64,000 nt of DNA from Rugalucina vietnamica. Its lineage: Eukaryota > Mollusca > Bivalvia > Lucinida > Lucinidae. Position numbers and translations under genes: made by a program. The DNA lies in NCBI GenBank assembly GCA_964017185.1, contig OZ024883.1:744001-808000 (forward strand), written 5' to 3'. Below the pieces are notes generated by a model that saw only the letters and a program-made list of their open reading frames with translations, did no database searches and was not told where the DNA came from. Of the stretch, positions 22,055-33,700 are shown piece after piece; position 1 is the first letter of the stretch; each line of letters opens with the position of its first letter.

Positions 22055-22861
22055 TGTTACGACCTAGCGTAACTAGACAGGTACAGCGAAAAACAACCAA
22101 GTAATTTAAACTTAACAATATTTAATCAAACAAATAAATGCTGCAAATACATAAAAACAAACAAACAGATAAGTAAATAAATAAATAAATAACTTACAAA
22201 GTTAATGTCAAATTAGTCCTTGTCCCTCAAATGTAAGTCCACAATCCAGTAACCAGAATATGAGCACATGTATATTTTAATCCACACTTTTATTCTAATC
22301 CAAAACACTAGTGAAACAACCAAAATTATATACTTTAAACCACTTCAAATTTCTGAATACCTACGACTGAATTGGGACCTATATTTATACATCTAAGGAA
22401 ATTCTCCAGGTTTCTAGAGAATGATATAATAAACTTTTCTCTAGAAAAGAAACGAACTAAACGAAAGTTCTTTTAAATTCTCCAAAGAGAATTTAGAATT
22501 CTCCAGAGAGAATTCAAGGCCGCAACGACCATCAAGACTAAACGAGAGTCCACTAGACCCTTCGAGATCTCAGTATACATAGTCCAAATATATTTTTAAC
22601 TTATGGTAAAAAAACACTAACTCCATTTTCATCTGGAATTATCCACAAAGTGCTCATAGAATTTTCTATATTTCTAAATTATATAACAGTGATAAAAATA
22701 ATCAATGACATTCTTCTACAAAGTTCTAGATAATAAATTGTAGAAACATAAAAAGAAATATATATTAATTAATTGGGTTACTCCCCTTTGATTATATATA
22801 TATAAATTATAAGTAATAGCTTTTAAAAGAATCAATATTATTGAATCAATTATATATAACA
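22055..22861 (-). repeat. 5' LTR of the Gmr1-like element
   Basis: 807 bp, near identical to the copy at 16171-16974. Followed by TAAGT. Confidence 0.95.
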
Positions 22862-23050
22862 TAAGTCATATGGAGACGGGACTTCGGCAATGCTGTGGGG
22901 AGAAGCTTAAAGCTTCTACGAGAACCAAATAACTTGCTTTAAATCACAGTAGACTAGGGGCAAGGTTCGGGTCTTATTGAATCAATTTAAGCCCTCCAGA
23001 AATTTCTTTACTGAATGTTCCAATGTGGCACTTTATCTTTGTTATCATTT

Positions 23051-23279
23051 GAGCCGCCACATGGGAAAACAATCTGCATAGGCGAAAACAAAGGCGCAGA
23101 TCAGCTTCGCAGTAACTGCGAAGCTGATCAGCGCCTTTGCTTCACTATTCGGATAATACAATTCCTCTTCTACTTAAATCCGAAATTTGAAGCTTCTAGC
23201 TCTTTTCTGTGCTTGTACAAGTCGTTTTTTGTCGGACCTGTTCTGAAACCACATTGTTGGTTTTCCCACGAGGTGGCTC
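23051..23279 (+). mobile_element. Family A palindromic MITE, copy 7
   Basis: GAGCCGCCACATGGGAAAAC to TTTTCCCACGAGGTGGCTC; near-perfect inner palindrome CAGATCAGCTTCGCAGTAAC ... GCGAAGCTGATCAGCG. ATTT on both flanks. Confidence 0.92.
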
Positions 23280-23433
23280 ATTTTGTTTGCCTCTGTCTGC
23301 TTCTGTTGTAATCATCTTTGTTTTTGGTTGAGCTGGATGGCTACCATTGTGGGATAGAGCTTGTCACCTGGCCCTAAGATTATAAAAAAAAAAAAAATTC
23401 AATCTCAACTCCTTGTCTTTCTATGTTACATTT

Positions 23434-23664
23434 GAGGCTCATCATAAGAAAACAAACATTTTGCATATGCAAAAATAAAGGTGCAGATCAGCTTTGCAGT
23501 AACTGTGAAGCTGATCAGCACCTTTCTTTTTGCTACATGTATAGTACAATTCTTCTACTTTCTAAATCCAAAATTTCCAGCCCCATCTTCTTTGCTTGTG
23601 TAGGCTTGGTTTGTGTCAGATCTGTTTAAAAACCACATAGTTGGTTTTCTTATGACGCATCTCA
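23434..23664 (+). mobile_element. Family A MITE, copy 8
   Basis: GAGGCTCATCATAAGAAAAC start; C-to-T decay along the palindrome (CAAAAATAAAGGTGCAGATC). ATTT flanks both sides. Confidence 0.85.
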
Positions 23665-23852
23665 TTTTCTTATACTGTCTAACACTTGTCCCACACAATA
23701 TACAGGTTTTCATTTTCATTTTTGTTTATTCAAAACCATGGTAACCACAGAACTGAGGCCAATACCCCACTGACTTGAAAACCATGCTGGTTCCGAAATA
23801 AGACTATGCTCAGGGGAAACCAATGCCGCCAGCAGAAACCACAATATTAAAT

Positions 23853-24081
23853 GAGCCATGTCACGAGAAAACCGGGTTTTCACATATGCCAAAACAATGA
23901 CAAAGATCAGCTTTGCAGCAACTGCACAGGTGAACAGCAGCTTTTTTTGCTACATAGATAGTAAAATCCCTCTTCTATTTAAATTCAAAATTTAAACTTG
24001 GCTTCTAATCTTCTGTGACTATATATGCTAGTTTGTGTTAGACCTGGTCAGAAACAATGACGAGTGGGTTTCTCACAGCTC
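23853..24081 (+). mobile_element. Family A MITE, copy 9
   Basis: GAGCCATGTCACGAGAAAAC start, TGGGTTTCTCACAGCTC end, AAAT flanking both sides. Palindrome strongly eroded. Confidence 0.82.
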
Positions 24082-24227
24082 AAATGGTCCTCAGTAACCA
24101 ACATATCTCTTGTTTGTGATGTCTAGATTATGTGCAAGTTTCCACCTTCCTGTATGGCAGATGGGCAGAAAGTCCTTTGAACAATCAAAATATTTTCTCC
24201 CACAAAAGCACTTTTATCCTTAATGCT

Positions 24228-24310
24228 GGGTCTATTATAGACATTTATGCATGGCACCTTCACATTGATACAGATCTCTTTCAATATTTTCAAGTAATCC
24301 CCACCTCCTT
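24228..24310 (-). repeat. Third, partial echo of the GTF2F2 last exon
   Basis: CACCTTCACATTGATACAGA and the following TCTCTTTCA resemble the YLKEI...YNVK part of the exon. It is strongly decayed and lies directly beyond the second echo. Confidence 0.6.
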
Positions 24311-24549
24311 GTACTCCATCCCCACTATTTCTGTTCCTTATAATGTCTAATTATTCCGGTTTGAGTTCCCACATATTTTTGTTTGGAGCCTTCACATTGT
24401 ATATACCACACCGTACATACAGCTCGTCAAATTCCAACTGGTACATCAAATTCCAGATGTTTATGTCAGCGCGTGCGTTTTGGCGGCTAAATTATTTTTG
24501 TTGTTTTTTCTTGTTTTAGTATACTTTAGCTAATGGTTTCAAAAGAAAA

Positions 24550-24875
24550 TACCGTATTCGTTCTAATTAGCGCACAGTGCGCTTAGTTTTTCAAAGTAAC
24601 TTAAAGTTTAGGTAACAAAATATCGTTCTAATAAGCGCACACTAGGAACGAAAATAACACATAAACCTCCATGTCAGAAATACCACTGATGATGTAATTT
24701 AAGTTTCCAATCATTGCACACTAGTGTTTGATCATCTAAGGTTAAGTTTTTAATGCGGTTTATTTTGTATTTATGTGTAAAACTGGTATAAAATACCAAT
24801 GTGCTAGTCGATTTTAATAAATGGCCAGGGTGTGCGCTTATTGGAGCATGTGCGCTAATTAGAACGAATACGGTA
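24550..24875. mobile_element. Family I MITE (TACCGTATTCGTTCTAATTA), copy 1
   Basis: TIR TACCGTATTCGTTCTAATTA GCGCAC, mirrored at 24847-24875. AATAAGCGCACAC motifs repeat internally. Confidence 0.85.
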
Positions 24876-25439
24876 ATAATCGGCAGTCGTGTGTGGACCT
24901 CCACGCATCTGTACATATAGGTGTCATGGTCAGCTTATCCATGGATTGGCGAAATTATTGCACGAAAGTCTTAAAACGGCACGTTTTCAAAAATCATCCA
25001 TACTTTTTGCCAAATATCTCCATAACTAGAAATAATTGAAAATCGCATGCGCGAATATATATAGCTTAGTATCTATTTAAAAGCCTGATTTAAGCTTTTA
25101 TTCAAATTAATTACTACTATTGATAGCGCAGCTCATTCTTTTGCATCATGTGTGATTTTACATGATACGAACCACGACAGTCGCTTTATACTTGAAAGAC
25201 CAGACGGACAATAGCTTTTGATACGTCAAATAACAGACGTAGAAACGACTTTGGATACGTGTCGCATCAGACGTGTTGAGTGCGATTATTTCAAATACCC
25301 ATGGCACCCTGGCATTGTTTGGCCTTCTTAAGCGGTCAACTTGGAAGTATACGTTCAAAAAATAAATTGTATTTCTTGAATTGGAAATGTTATGGATGTC
25401 ATACAGTTTATAGATGGGTAAAGAGAAAATGGCCACCTT

Positions 25440-25680
25440 AAAGACACACGACATTGATTCACTATATCAACATTTGCACAAAATGTTGAAACCGTAGAAT
25501 CAACATTAAGACACACATTGTTGAAATATTGTTAAAATAATGTTGTTTCGGTCAACCTTTAAACATTGTTGAATCAATTTGATTCACTGAATCATCATTG
25601 ATTCTACAACATTGTTTCAAAGTTGAATGAATCAACATTGGTTCGAAATTGTTTCAACTTTGTGTGTCTGCTGTTTTGTT
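25440..25680. repeat. CAACATTG/GTTGAAAC-rich repeat
   Basis: Short inverted and direct words (ATTGTTGAATCAA, CAACATTGTTT, AGACACAC at both edges) make a degenerate palindromic minisatellite or MITE. Ends AAGACACACGACATTG and CAACTTTGTGTGTCTG are roughly inverted. Confidence 0.55.
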
Positions 25681-25867
25681 TCCACTCAAACACAGTATAA
25701 CTTTATAAGAGTGATATAGTGGTCGGGGTTTGAAAAGGTAAAAGCAGACAAAGATCAGGAAAAGGCATAATCAGAAAAAGATTTCCACCTGATAGTCTCA
25801 GTTCTTGATCCTTGGTTAATCTTATTTTAAAGGCGCTGATAGTCAGCGACCTTAACCACGGCCGGTT

Positions 25868-26360
25868 GTGCGGTCGTGTGATCTAGTGGGTAGTTAGTTC
25901 CCATCATCCTCCAGAGGTTGTGGTCTCGAACCCCGACCGACACATACGCGTGTCATGTTGATGACTTTTGAGCCCCCAGACTCTGTGGCAGTATGCAGGA
26001 TGCACAATATATACATCAGTATATGTATTTGAAGGTGGTCGCTTTGCGATATGGGCACTCACCCATTGGGGGCTAAAGAAATAGATGGGCTGCTTGTACA
26101 TCCAGGTAAAGCTTATACACTACTGACCGACCATCTGATTACTGGTTAACCCCTCTGGTCTGAGCTTGCCCAAAACGTGGTTCAAGTCATACCATCCATA
26201 CGTATAAGCATTTTTGGCTTAGTTGGATGGTTATATTTCAAGCACTTGTAGGATGTCATGGCATCCTCATTTTGCGTAAAAGTCCCATAAAATAGAGGCA
26301 ACGTCCCGACATGACCTTATCTGTTGGCTGGGACGTAAAGCATTAATTCAAACAATCAAA
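25868..26360 (+). mobile_element. tRNA-derived SINE, family 3
   Basis: The head GTGTGATCTAGTGGGTAGTT ... GGTCTCGAACCCCGACC has A- and B-box-like motifs. The body has TTGGGGGCTAAAG and ACTGGTTAACCC, the tail GTTGGCTGGGACGTAAAGC, then an A-rich end. It is probably inactive. Confidence 0.6.
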
Positions 26361-27427
26361 AGCACATGTTTTTGTTCCGTTGGTATAAAAATTAAATTCC
26401 ATCAAAGAAGCACATTGGCAAACAAATAAAGCACAGGTTATGCCATGGTGTTTCTAGGGCGAAGACTCAACCGAGCGAAACCAACAATCAGTTTGAACCC
26501 TGGTATGCCCAGGCACAGACCGCAAAGTTCAGTTCCGGCCCATGCCATACTGAATTTATAATCAAAATTAGGGGTATACATATAATTAAAGCTAGAAACA
26601 ATGCGCTATTCGTAAATAATTCCCCGTCTCATGGCGCTTATACATGTGCGTGTACTGAGTCGCGTAATGTTCTATTTGAATATTTAAAATTGCTTTGCAG
26701 TAGCCATGTATCAGTTAAGTTATGTGGAATATTATCAAATGTTCACACTATCTGCTTTCATTTTTTTCCAAATTTCTATATAGTCAAAAGTACAATCAGC
26801 TTTTTGTTCATCGACTGGCCATCTTGAGTAAAAAAGCTGCATATAAAATCGTTTAAAGACAGTCGTTTCACTTTGTTTCCTTCCCAAGTAATGTTTTCTT
26901 TATGCAATTTATGGTTTGTAGCGATGCAAATTAAATCATATACTGACTATTGCATAACAAAGAGGTGTTTTAGTAGACCCGTATCATAAAACGTTGATCT
27001 ACCGTCTGGGTCATTCCGTATCGGCCGTCTGTAATTTCACTTATCATATGACATTCGCCCGTCTGTACTTTGGCTTATTGTTTTTGTCGCCAAGCGACAG
27101 AATAAAACGATAAATACACTGTCAAAGTTGATTATCAATGATCCTTCAGATGGAGATTGAAAAAATATAAGCCTCAATAAGATTATACCATGAAAAGTTT
27201 AGGTATTCTTTGTAAAATACGGCAAAATAACTTACCCGCCAAAACGCACGCGCTGACATAAACATCTGGAATTTGACGTACCAGTTGGAATTTGACGAGC
27301 CGTATGTACGGTGTGATACAGATCTCTTTTAAAAATTGAAAATCTTGAATCAGATTCATATTCCATTATAAATCATGAACTGAGCAGCCACCTTTTAGAA
27401 CTTTTAGTGACACATGTATAAGATAGC

Positions 27428-27545
27428 ACTATTTTTGTTCTTGGTAATGCCAATACCCTAGGGATTTAGTTCCCACATATTTTTGTGTGGGGCCTTCACT
27501 GTGTACAGATCTTCAAAAATTCAATGTCTTAAAATGGATTGATAT
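27428..27545 (-). repeat. First echo of the GTF2F2 last exon
   Basis: It keeps the MWELK stretch (GTTCCCACATATTTTTGTGT on the plus strand) and the flanking CTATTT stop region, with indels that break the frame. It lies immediately downstream of the real exon. Confidence 0.85.
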
Positions 27546-27602
27546 TCCAAAACTCGATCTGAACTGAACATTCCCTGAATCCGTTCAATGTAAAATAAGT
27601 TG

Positions 27603-27713
27603 CTATTTCTGTTCCTTGTAATGTCTATATTCCGGTTTGAGTTCCCACATATTTTTGTGTGGAGCCTTCACATTGTATGTACAGATCTCCTTTAAGATCT
27701 CCTTCAGGTAGGT
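27603..27713 (-). CDS. GTF2F2: GTF2F2 terminal exon
   Basis: 111 bp, acceptor CTATTTTCAG, stop TAG at 27603-27605. It codes TYLKEILKEICTYNVKAPHK then NMWELKPEYRHYKEQK-stop. Human ends YLKEILKEIGVQNVKGIHKN TWELKPEYRHYQ, so nearly every position matches. It is joined in phase 0 to ...LTNQPI across a 19.9-kb intron. Confidence 0.97.
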   Translation of the reverse strand, partial: TYLKEILKEICTYNVKAPHKNMWELKPEYRHYKEQK

Positions 27714-30700
27714 CTGAAAATAGACAGAAATTTTAAGCATAGAATTATAAGAACACGCCCATGTTACATACAGAGATTTTTAAAGTTGTAAAAAATGAAA
27801 ATTTTCAGTAGAAAATATTTGATATTTTTTCTTATTTTTGCTCAAAACATAGATTGTGGGTATACTATAGAACACCTCGTTGAGGCGGTTCTAAAGAGTA
27901 CCCACAATCTCTGTTTTGGAGCAAAAATAAGAACCAGAGGACCAATGGTCCTGTGAACGCTCACCTGAGATCTGCTGCATATACCAATAAACATGTTTGA
28001 ATATTATGGTATTTAATCCCAGTGCAGGGGCAGATGAAGCCCTTTTCAGAATAATCAATATTTGTCCATTTGCCAATTTCCTGCTGGCTTTTTCCTTCAA
28101 ATGACATTTTAACAGTTATTCCCATTCCAATGCATTGGCAACCCATGTTGACCTTGCCATAAACTGGGTCAAGGTCATCACAGGGTCATGATTTATATAT
28201 ACATTGTAGTACTTGAGCCATCGATGCTTCAAGCCAAGTTTCGTAGAAATCGGTCCACTGGTTCCGGAGAAGATTTTTGAAAATTTTTTACCATATATGG
28301 GCCTGGCGGCCATCCTGGTCATGTGACCTGGATTATTTATATACATATTGATTACCCCATCCTATAGATGCTTCACATAAAATTTGGCTTTGATTCGCCA
28401 AGTGGTTTCAGAGGAGAAGATGTTTGAATATTATGGAGATATACATGTATATTGCCCCAGGGTGGGGGCAAATGAGCCCCTGTGGTCCATTTTTTGCCAG
28501 AATCATTAATAGTCAGTCCTATTGCCCATTTCCTGCAAGACTTTCACTTTAAATGACATTTTAAAAGTTTTCCCCATTCAAATGCATTGGCAACCATGTT
28601 GACCTTGCCGTAAAATAGGTCAAGGTCATCACAGGGTCATGATTTATATCTACATTGTAGCGCTTTAGTCATTGATGCTTCATGCCAAGTTTCATTGAAA
28701 TTGGTCCACCAGTTCCAGAGAAGAAGATTTTTGAAGGGTTTTTACCATATATGGGCATGGCGGCCATCTTGGTCATGTGACCTGGATTATTTATATACAC
28801 ATTGGTTACCCCTTCCTATTGATGCTTTACATAAAATTTGGCTTTGATTGGCCAAGCGGTTTCAGAGGAGAAGACGTTTGAATATTATGAAGATATACAT
28901 GTATATTGCCCCGGGGTGGGGCACATGAACCCCTCGGGTCCAATTATTTTCAGAATCATTAATATTCACCTACTGCCCATTTTCTGCAAGACTTTCACTT
29001 TAAATGACATTTTAAAACTTTTCCCCATTCAAATGCATTGGCGACCTATGTTGACCTTGCCGTAAAATAGGTCAAGGTCACCGCAAGGTCATAATTTATA
29101 TACACATTGTAGTGCTTGAGCCATCGATGCTTCATGCCAAGTTTCGTTGAAATCAGTCCACTGGTTCCGGAGAAGAAGATTTTTGAAGGGTTTCTACCAT
29201 ATATGGGCATGGCGGCCATCTTGGTCATGTGACCTAGATTTCTTATATACACATTGGTTCCCTCTTCCCATAGATGCTTCATATAAAATTTGGCTTTGAT
29301 TGGCCAAGCTGTTTCAGAGAAGAAGATCTTTGAAAATGGTGGATGACGGACCGACGGACGGACGGACGACGGAGCATGGGTATACTATAAGCTCACCTTG
29401 AGCCTGACGGCTCAGGTGAGCTAAAAATAGGTAAACCCCTGCATACCCGAGTTTTACTATATAAAAGTGGAGTTTAAGGGGGTATACATTACATGATGTA
29501 AAGAATATAAAGGGTTTGTTCCTTTTAAAGTGAATCGTGATGTTCAAAGCCTCTGTCCAAATCTTTTCAGCAAACCTTTCTTGGGTAGTACCAGCACTAT
29601 AGTACCTGCAAGTGAATGTGTTTTCAAGTTGATCAAGAAAACAACCACACCGATGCATGTTTTGAAACCACGATCTTTGGAGCCCTGGGCTTTACCACTA
29701 GGCAATATACAACCCTCCTGTATGTAATGATTTTTTTTGTTTTGTTTTACATTTGGGATAACAAAAGCATTATCAGCTGTTTAACATAGTACAGCCTTCT
29801 CAGTGGCTTCTAGCCTACTATAACCTACATCTCGTTTTCTTCTCATGAAGTTCTATGAATATATGTATCTGAATACAAGCAGTATCTTACAAAATAAAGC
29901 TATTCTAATAAGAAATCTGTAAGCTAATGCTGAATGAACATTTCATACAATCTTTGGTAATAGTAATGTCAGTTATTCCAAAAATTTAGGTTTCCCACCA
30001 GGCCCCACACAAACCAGGCTGTACTACCTCAAGAAAATAGCTAAAGTCTTGAGATTTCGGATTTTGACAGTATTGTACTATTGTTACTGCACAGCTGATC
30101 TGCAGTTTTGTTTTTGTATAAGCAGTGGCTCAATTTACACCTATTCCAACTGCATTGCAGTAAATGTTACATCATTTATTATGACTTAATGACATTTAAA
30201 TATGTATGCACTTTAGCACCACAATCATAAGTTTATCAAGTACAATTGTAATTACTTTTGTTATAAATGATTCTATCTAAAATAATCTTGGATGATTTCT
30301 TGGCAAGGGGGGGGGGGGGGAGTGTTTTATTTTCAAGGTGAGCAGACTAATGTAAGCTGAGGGCGATAAAGGCGTCTCACTCAGGATCTAGATTTGTAGC
30401 CCATGGGCCTGAGTTGTGTCCTCAAGGCAAAGTAACTGTTACTCCTAAAAGTACTGGTTAATACCCAGAAGCTGTGGCTGTGTCTAAACATAACTTAAAG
30501 GCGGCCCCTGGGCTGCCCCCGTGGCCGAGCGGTTAAGAGCGCTGTTTCTTAATCACTCGATCATCTCACAGCTGTGTCTGGTGTGGATTCAAGCCCCGCA
30601 CTGGCCACATATGAGACACGCCAAGTTCTGCTTGCGGGTGTGTCAGGTGGTTTTTCTCAGGGTGTTCCCGTTTTCGCCCCACCTTCTGATTGGTCCATCT

Positions 30701-33700
30701 CATATCAGCTGAAATAATCTTGAAAGGGACATAAAACTGAAAAAAACAAACACAACAACTAAAAAATTGTTGACTGGGACATATACATTAAACCACAAAA
30801 CAATACAGAGTCACTTATGTGTAAAAGGTGTGAACCCCAACAAAGACAGTTTTTTTTCTAACACCATTATCAACTTTAGCTGCCAAACAGCTGTGAGCTT
30901 GATAAACCCAAGAGGTATTCAATAAGTAACTTCAATGTCTGGATCAGATGAGACTTGTCACAAGAAGATCTAGCTTCTCAGCTTCTGATCAGGGCTGATG
31001 TGAACCAAGAGGCACACACACGGTCAGACAGAGGCTTGAGACGGTCAGACAGACGCTTGAGCTGAGTCCTAGCAAGCTGAAGGTGCTGACCAGTCTTCTT
31101 GGTATTTTACACTACATAGCAAGCTAAGCAGGATTGTCCTTTGCATAACAAAAAAAAAAAATGTTTTTCTTGTGTTTAGGCTCGTTTACTACAAGACTTT
31201 CTGCCAAACATGTTTGATAGGTGCAGCATTAATCAGAATGATCAATAATACATACATTCTGACAGAAAATTGGGGAAAACCTGTTTATAGCATGCATGCA
31301 CAAAATACATGTAGCAGATAATCTTGTATAATATGAGCATGATCATGAGAAAAACGGATTTTTGCCTATGCGAAAACATAGGCTAGCATTTTTCTGTGAC
31401 TGTACAGCTCGGATTGTGTTGGACCTGTTCAAAAACCACATTGTTGGTTTTCCCACGAGGTGGCTCATATCTATTATATTTATGAAATTGAATTAAGATC
31501 ATTTAATTATTATACTCATCATCAACTTTTGATTGATTGCTTCAACTTTTGATTGATTTTAAGTTTCAAAAGTTCTACAAATTATCAACTCAAACATTTA
31601 CAAAGAGCTATATCCTCCATTTCATTTGAAGTTTGATATTGCTGTACGTCATGTACATATATATATATATGCACTTAGTCCTAGAACTCATTAGGTCTTG
31701 AAATTTCAGTTGGAGACAACACCAGCAGGAAAAATTGTCGCAACCTTTAAGGCCTCGTCACACATAAGCGAAAATCTCAAGAATTTTGAAGAGTAATGTT
31801 TGTAAATTTGATCTATTGCTTTATGTCCCAGTCAACAGCTATGGTCATGTTGGTCTAACTCTCTGTTAGCTGTTGAAAGGGACAAAATCAATAAATCAAT
31901 CTAACAAAAAATCCTTTTCACAACAAAATTCAAGTCAGAATCAGAATCAGAATAGTTTACTGGGGAAACCTCAAGCTGACAATACCACACCAGGGGGGAT
32001 GGGGCTTGACCGGAGGGGATTAGTCCCAAGTCTATGCAGCAAGTCAAGGAATTTTCACTTATGTGTGACAAGTGCTTCAGTGATGACATAATATCTGCTC
32101 ATCTTTTACGATACTAATGACAATATAAAACAGCTTTCTGTTCAAAGTTTTTTGTTTTATTTTCTTTGGAATTATAAGAAAACCTGACATATCCAGGTTA
32201 TATGCTACATCATGAGAAAAACTGCTTTGATCTAGTAAAAGTAAAACTGGCTTTTCTTGATCTCTTATATTCTGGGAAATTTGCTAAATATGCAGCATCT
32301 ACATTGTTTTGCATTATTTATTTCTTTTAAATATAATAAATCTAAACAATTTCAAGCTTCTCTATAGCATGATCTGTGTGATGAAGATTAAAGACAAGCT
32401 TTCTGAAAATGGTGATCCATTATGATTATGAGATATGAGCGGCTGCACAAGAAGACCAACAATTTGCTTATACGAAAACAAAAGACGCAGATCAGCTGTG
32501 CAGTAACTGCACAGCTGATCAGCGCCTTTGTTTTCGCTGCACGGACAGTACAATCCTACTTCTTTTTTAATAAATTCAAAATTTCAAGCTTCTAGCCTGC
32601 TTCTGTGACTGTACAGGCTGGTTTGTGTCAGACCTGGTCAGAACCCAAATTGTTGGTTTTCTCACACCCAGGCTCATATAATTGCACTGACTGTACTTAT
32701 AATTAAAAAAGCACAATAACTTATGCAATATGTTTTATCCATCAAAAATCATTTGTGATTTTTTTCTCTAAAAACATATAACATATAATACCACCAGCAT
32801 GGAAAGGGATGGGAGAGGCATATTTCATCTAATTAAAAGGTACAAGTAGGCAATGATCAGGAAATGGCGCAATTAGAAAGAAATTCCCACTTGAAAAAAA
32901 AATGACAACTGTTGAAGGAACTTATACTAAGAAAGCATATTGTAAGCCGACTGAGCAGCTATTTCCCCAACAGGTGGCCACTCAGTTACCCAAACTTAAC
33001 AAAAAGTATGAAAACGTTAAGGTGTAAATAGCACAAACATGCAACACCCAAAACACAAAACAATTTGAACCACAACAGAAGTTTCTCCTTGTATCTTGAA
33101 ATCTTTGATGACCCAAGCTAATAATGTGTGTTTAAACTACATGTGGCAGATAGAGAAGTTTATGATTAAATAGTTCTCAGCTAGTTTTATGAGAATATTT
33201 TCTAAGATAATAGTATAGGCCAATCAATGTCAATCTGACACAGCTAATATGAGCCGCATCATGAGAAAACAGGATTTTTGCCTATGCAAAACCAAAGACG
33301 CAGACCAGCTCTGCAGTAACTGCACAGCTGATCAGCGCCTTTGTATTTTTGCTACACAGATAGTACAATTCCTCTACTGCCTATATGCAAAATTTCAAGC
33401 TTCTAGCCATCATCTGAATTTGTACAGGCCAGTTTGTGTTAACCCTGGTCGGAAACAGTGAAGACCCGTTTTTTCGCGTCACGGCTCATGCAACCACCAT
33501 ATAGCTTGCACATGGCAAAGTAGAGACTTACCAATACTTACAAACCCTATAAACCTGTGATACAACAGATTTTTTTTTAATTCAGTTTAACAACCCTTTC
33601 AAGATTATTTCAGCTCTTATGAGATGTGCCATTCAATAGATGAGAACCCCGTGAAAAACCACCTGCAACACCCGCAAGCAGAACTTGGCTTGTCTAACAT

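Larger units (their letters stand above)
16171..22861 (-). mobile_element. Intact Gmr1-like Ty3/gypsy LTR retrotransposon
   Basis: 6.69 kb with LTRs at 16171-16974 (3' LTR) and 22055-22861 (5' LTR), TG...CA ends, and a TAAGT duplication at 16166-16170 and 22862-22866. On the minus strand the order is 5' LTR, primer-binding site, one gag-pol frame, purine tract, 3' LTR. The LTRs differ by one base and one 3-bp indel as far as I can read by eye, so the insertion is young. Integrase precedes reverse transcriptase, the pol order of the Gmr1 group. All structural parts look intact. Confidence 0.95.
24407..27315. mobile_element. 2.9-kb non-autonomous TIR element (CACACCG... ends)
   Basis: TIRs of about 80 bp: CACACCGTACATACAGCTCG at 24407 and its reverse complement ending 27315, with two mismatches noted. 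A 4-bp duplication ATAC lies at 24403-24406 and 27316-27319. It interrupts a decayed copy of the GTF2F2 last exon. The interior has no transposase; it holds an inverted MITE (24550-24875), a CAACATTG-rich repeat (25440-25680) and a tRNA-derived SINE (25868-26360). CAC ends plus 4-bp duplication resemble Chapaev-type transposons, but no enzyme confirms it. Confidence 0.85.
24328..27345 (-). repeat. Second echo of the GTF2F2 last exon, split by a TIR element
   Basis: 24328-24406 and 27316-27345 together read like the last exon (NMWELKPE, then a 3-bp insertion that makes a stop, then RHY). The 2.9-kb element at 24407-27315 sits inside it, with ATAC duplicated on both sides. Confidence 0.85.

Noticed and set aside
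30515..30605. A functional tRNA gene (GTGGCCGAGCGGTTAAG)
   Set aside because: The acceptor and anticodon stems do not close and a SINE body follows; treated as a SINE head. The same holds for 12315 and 59340.
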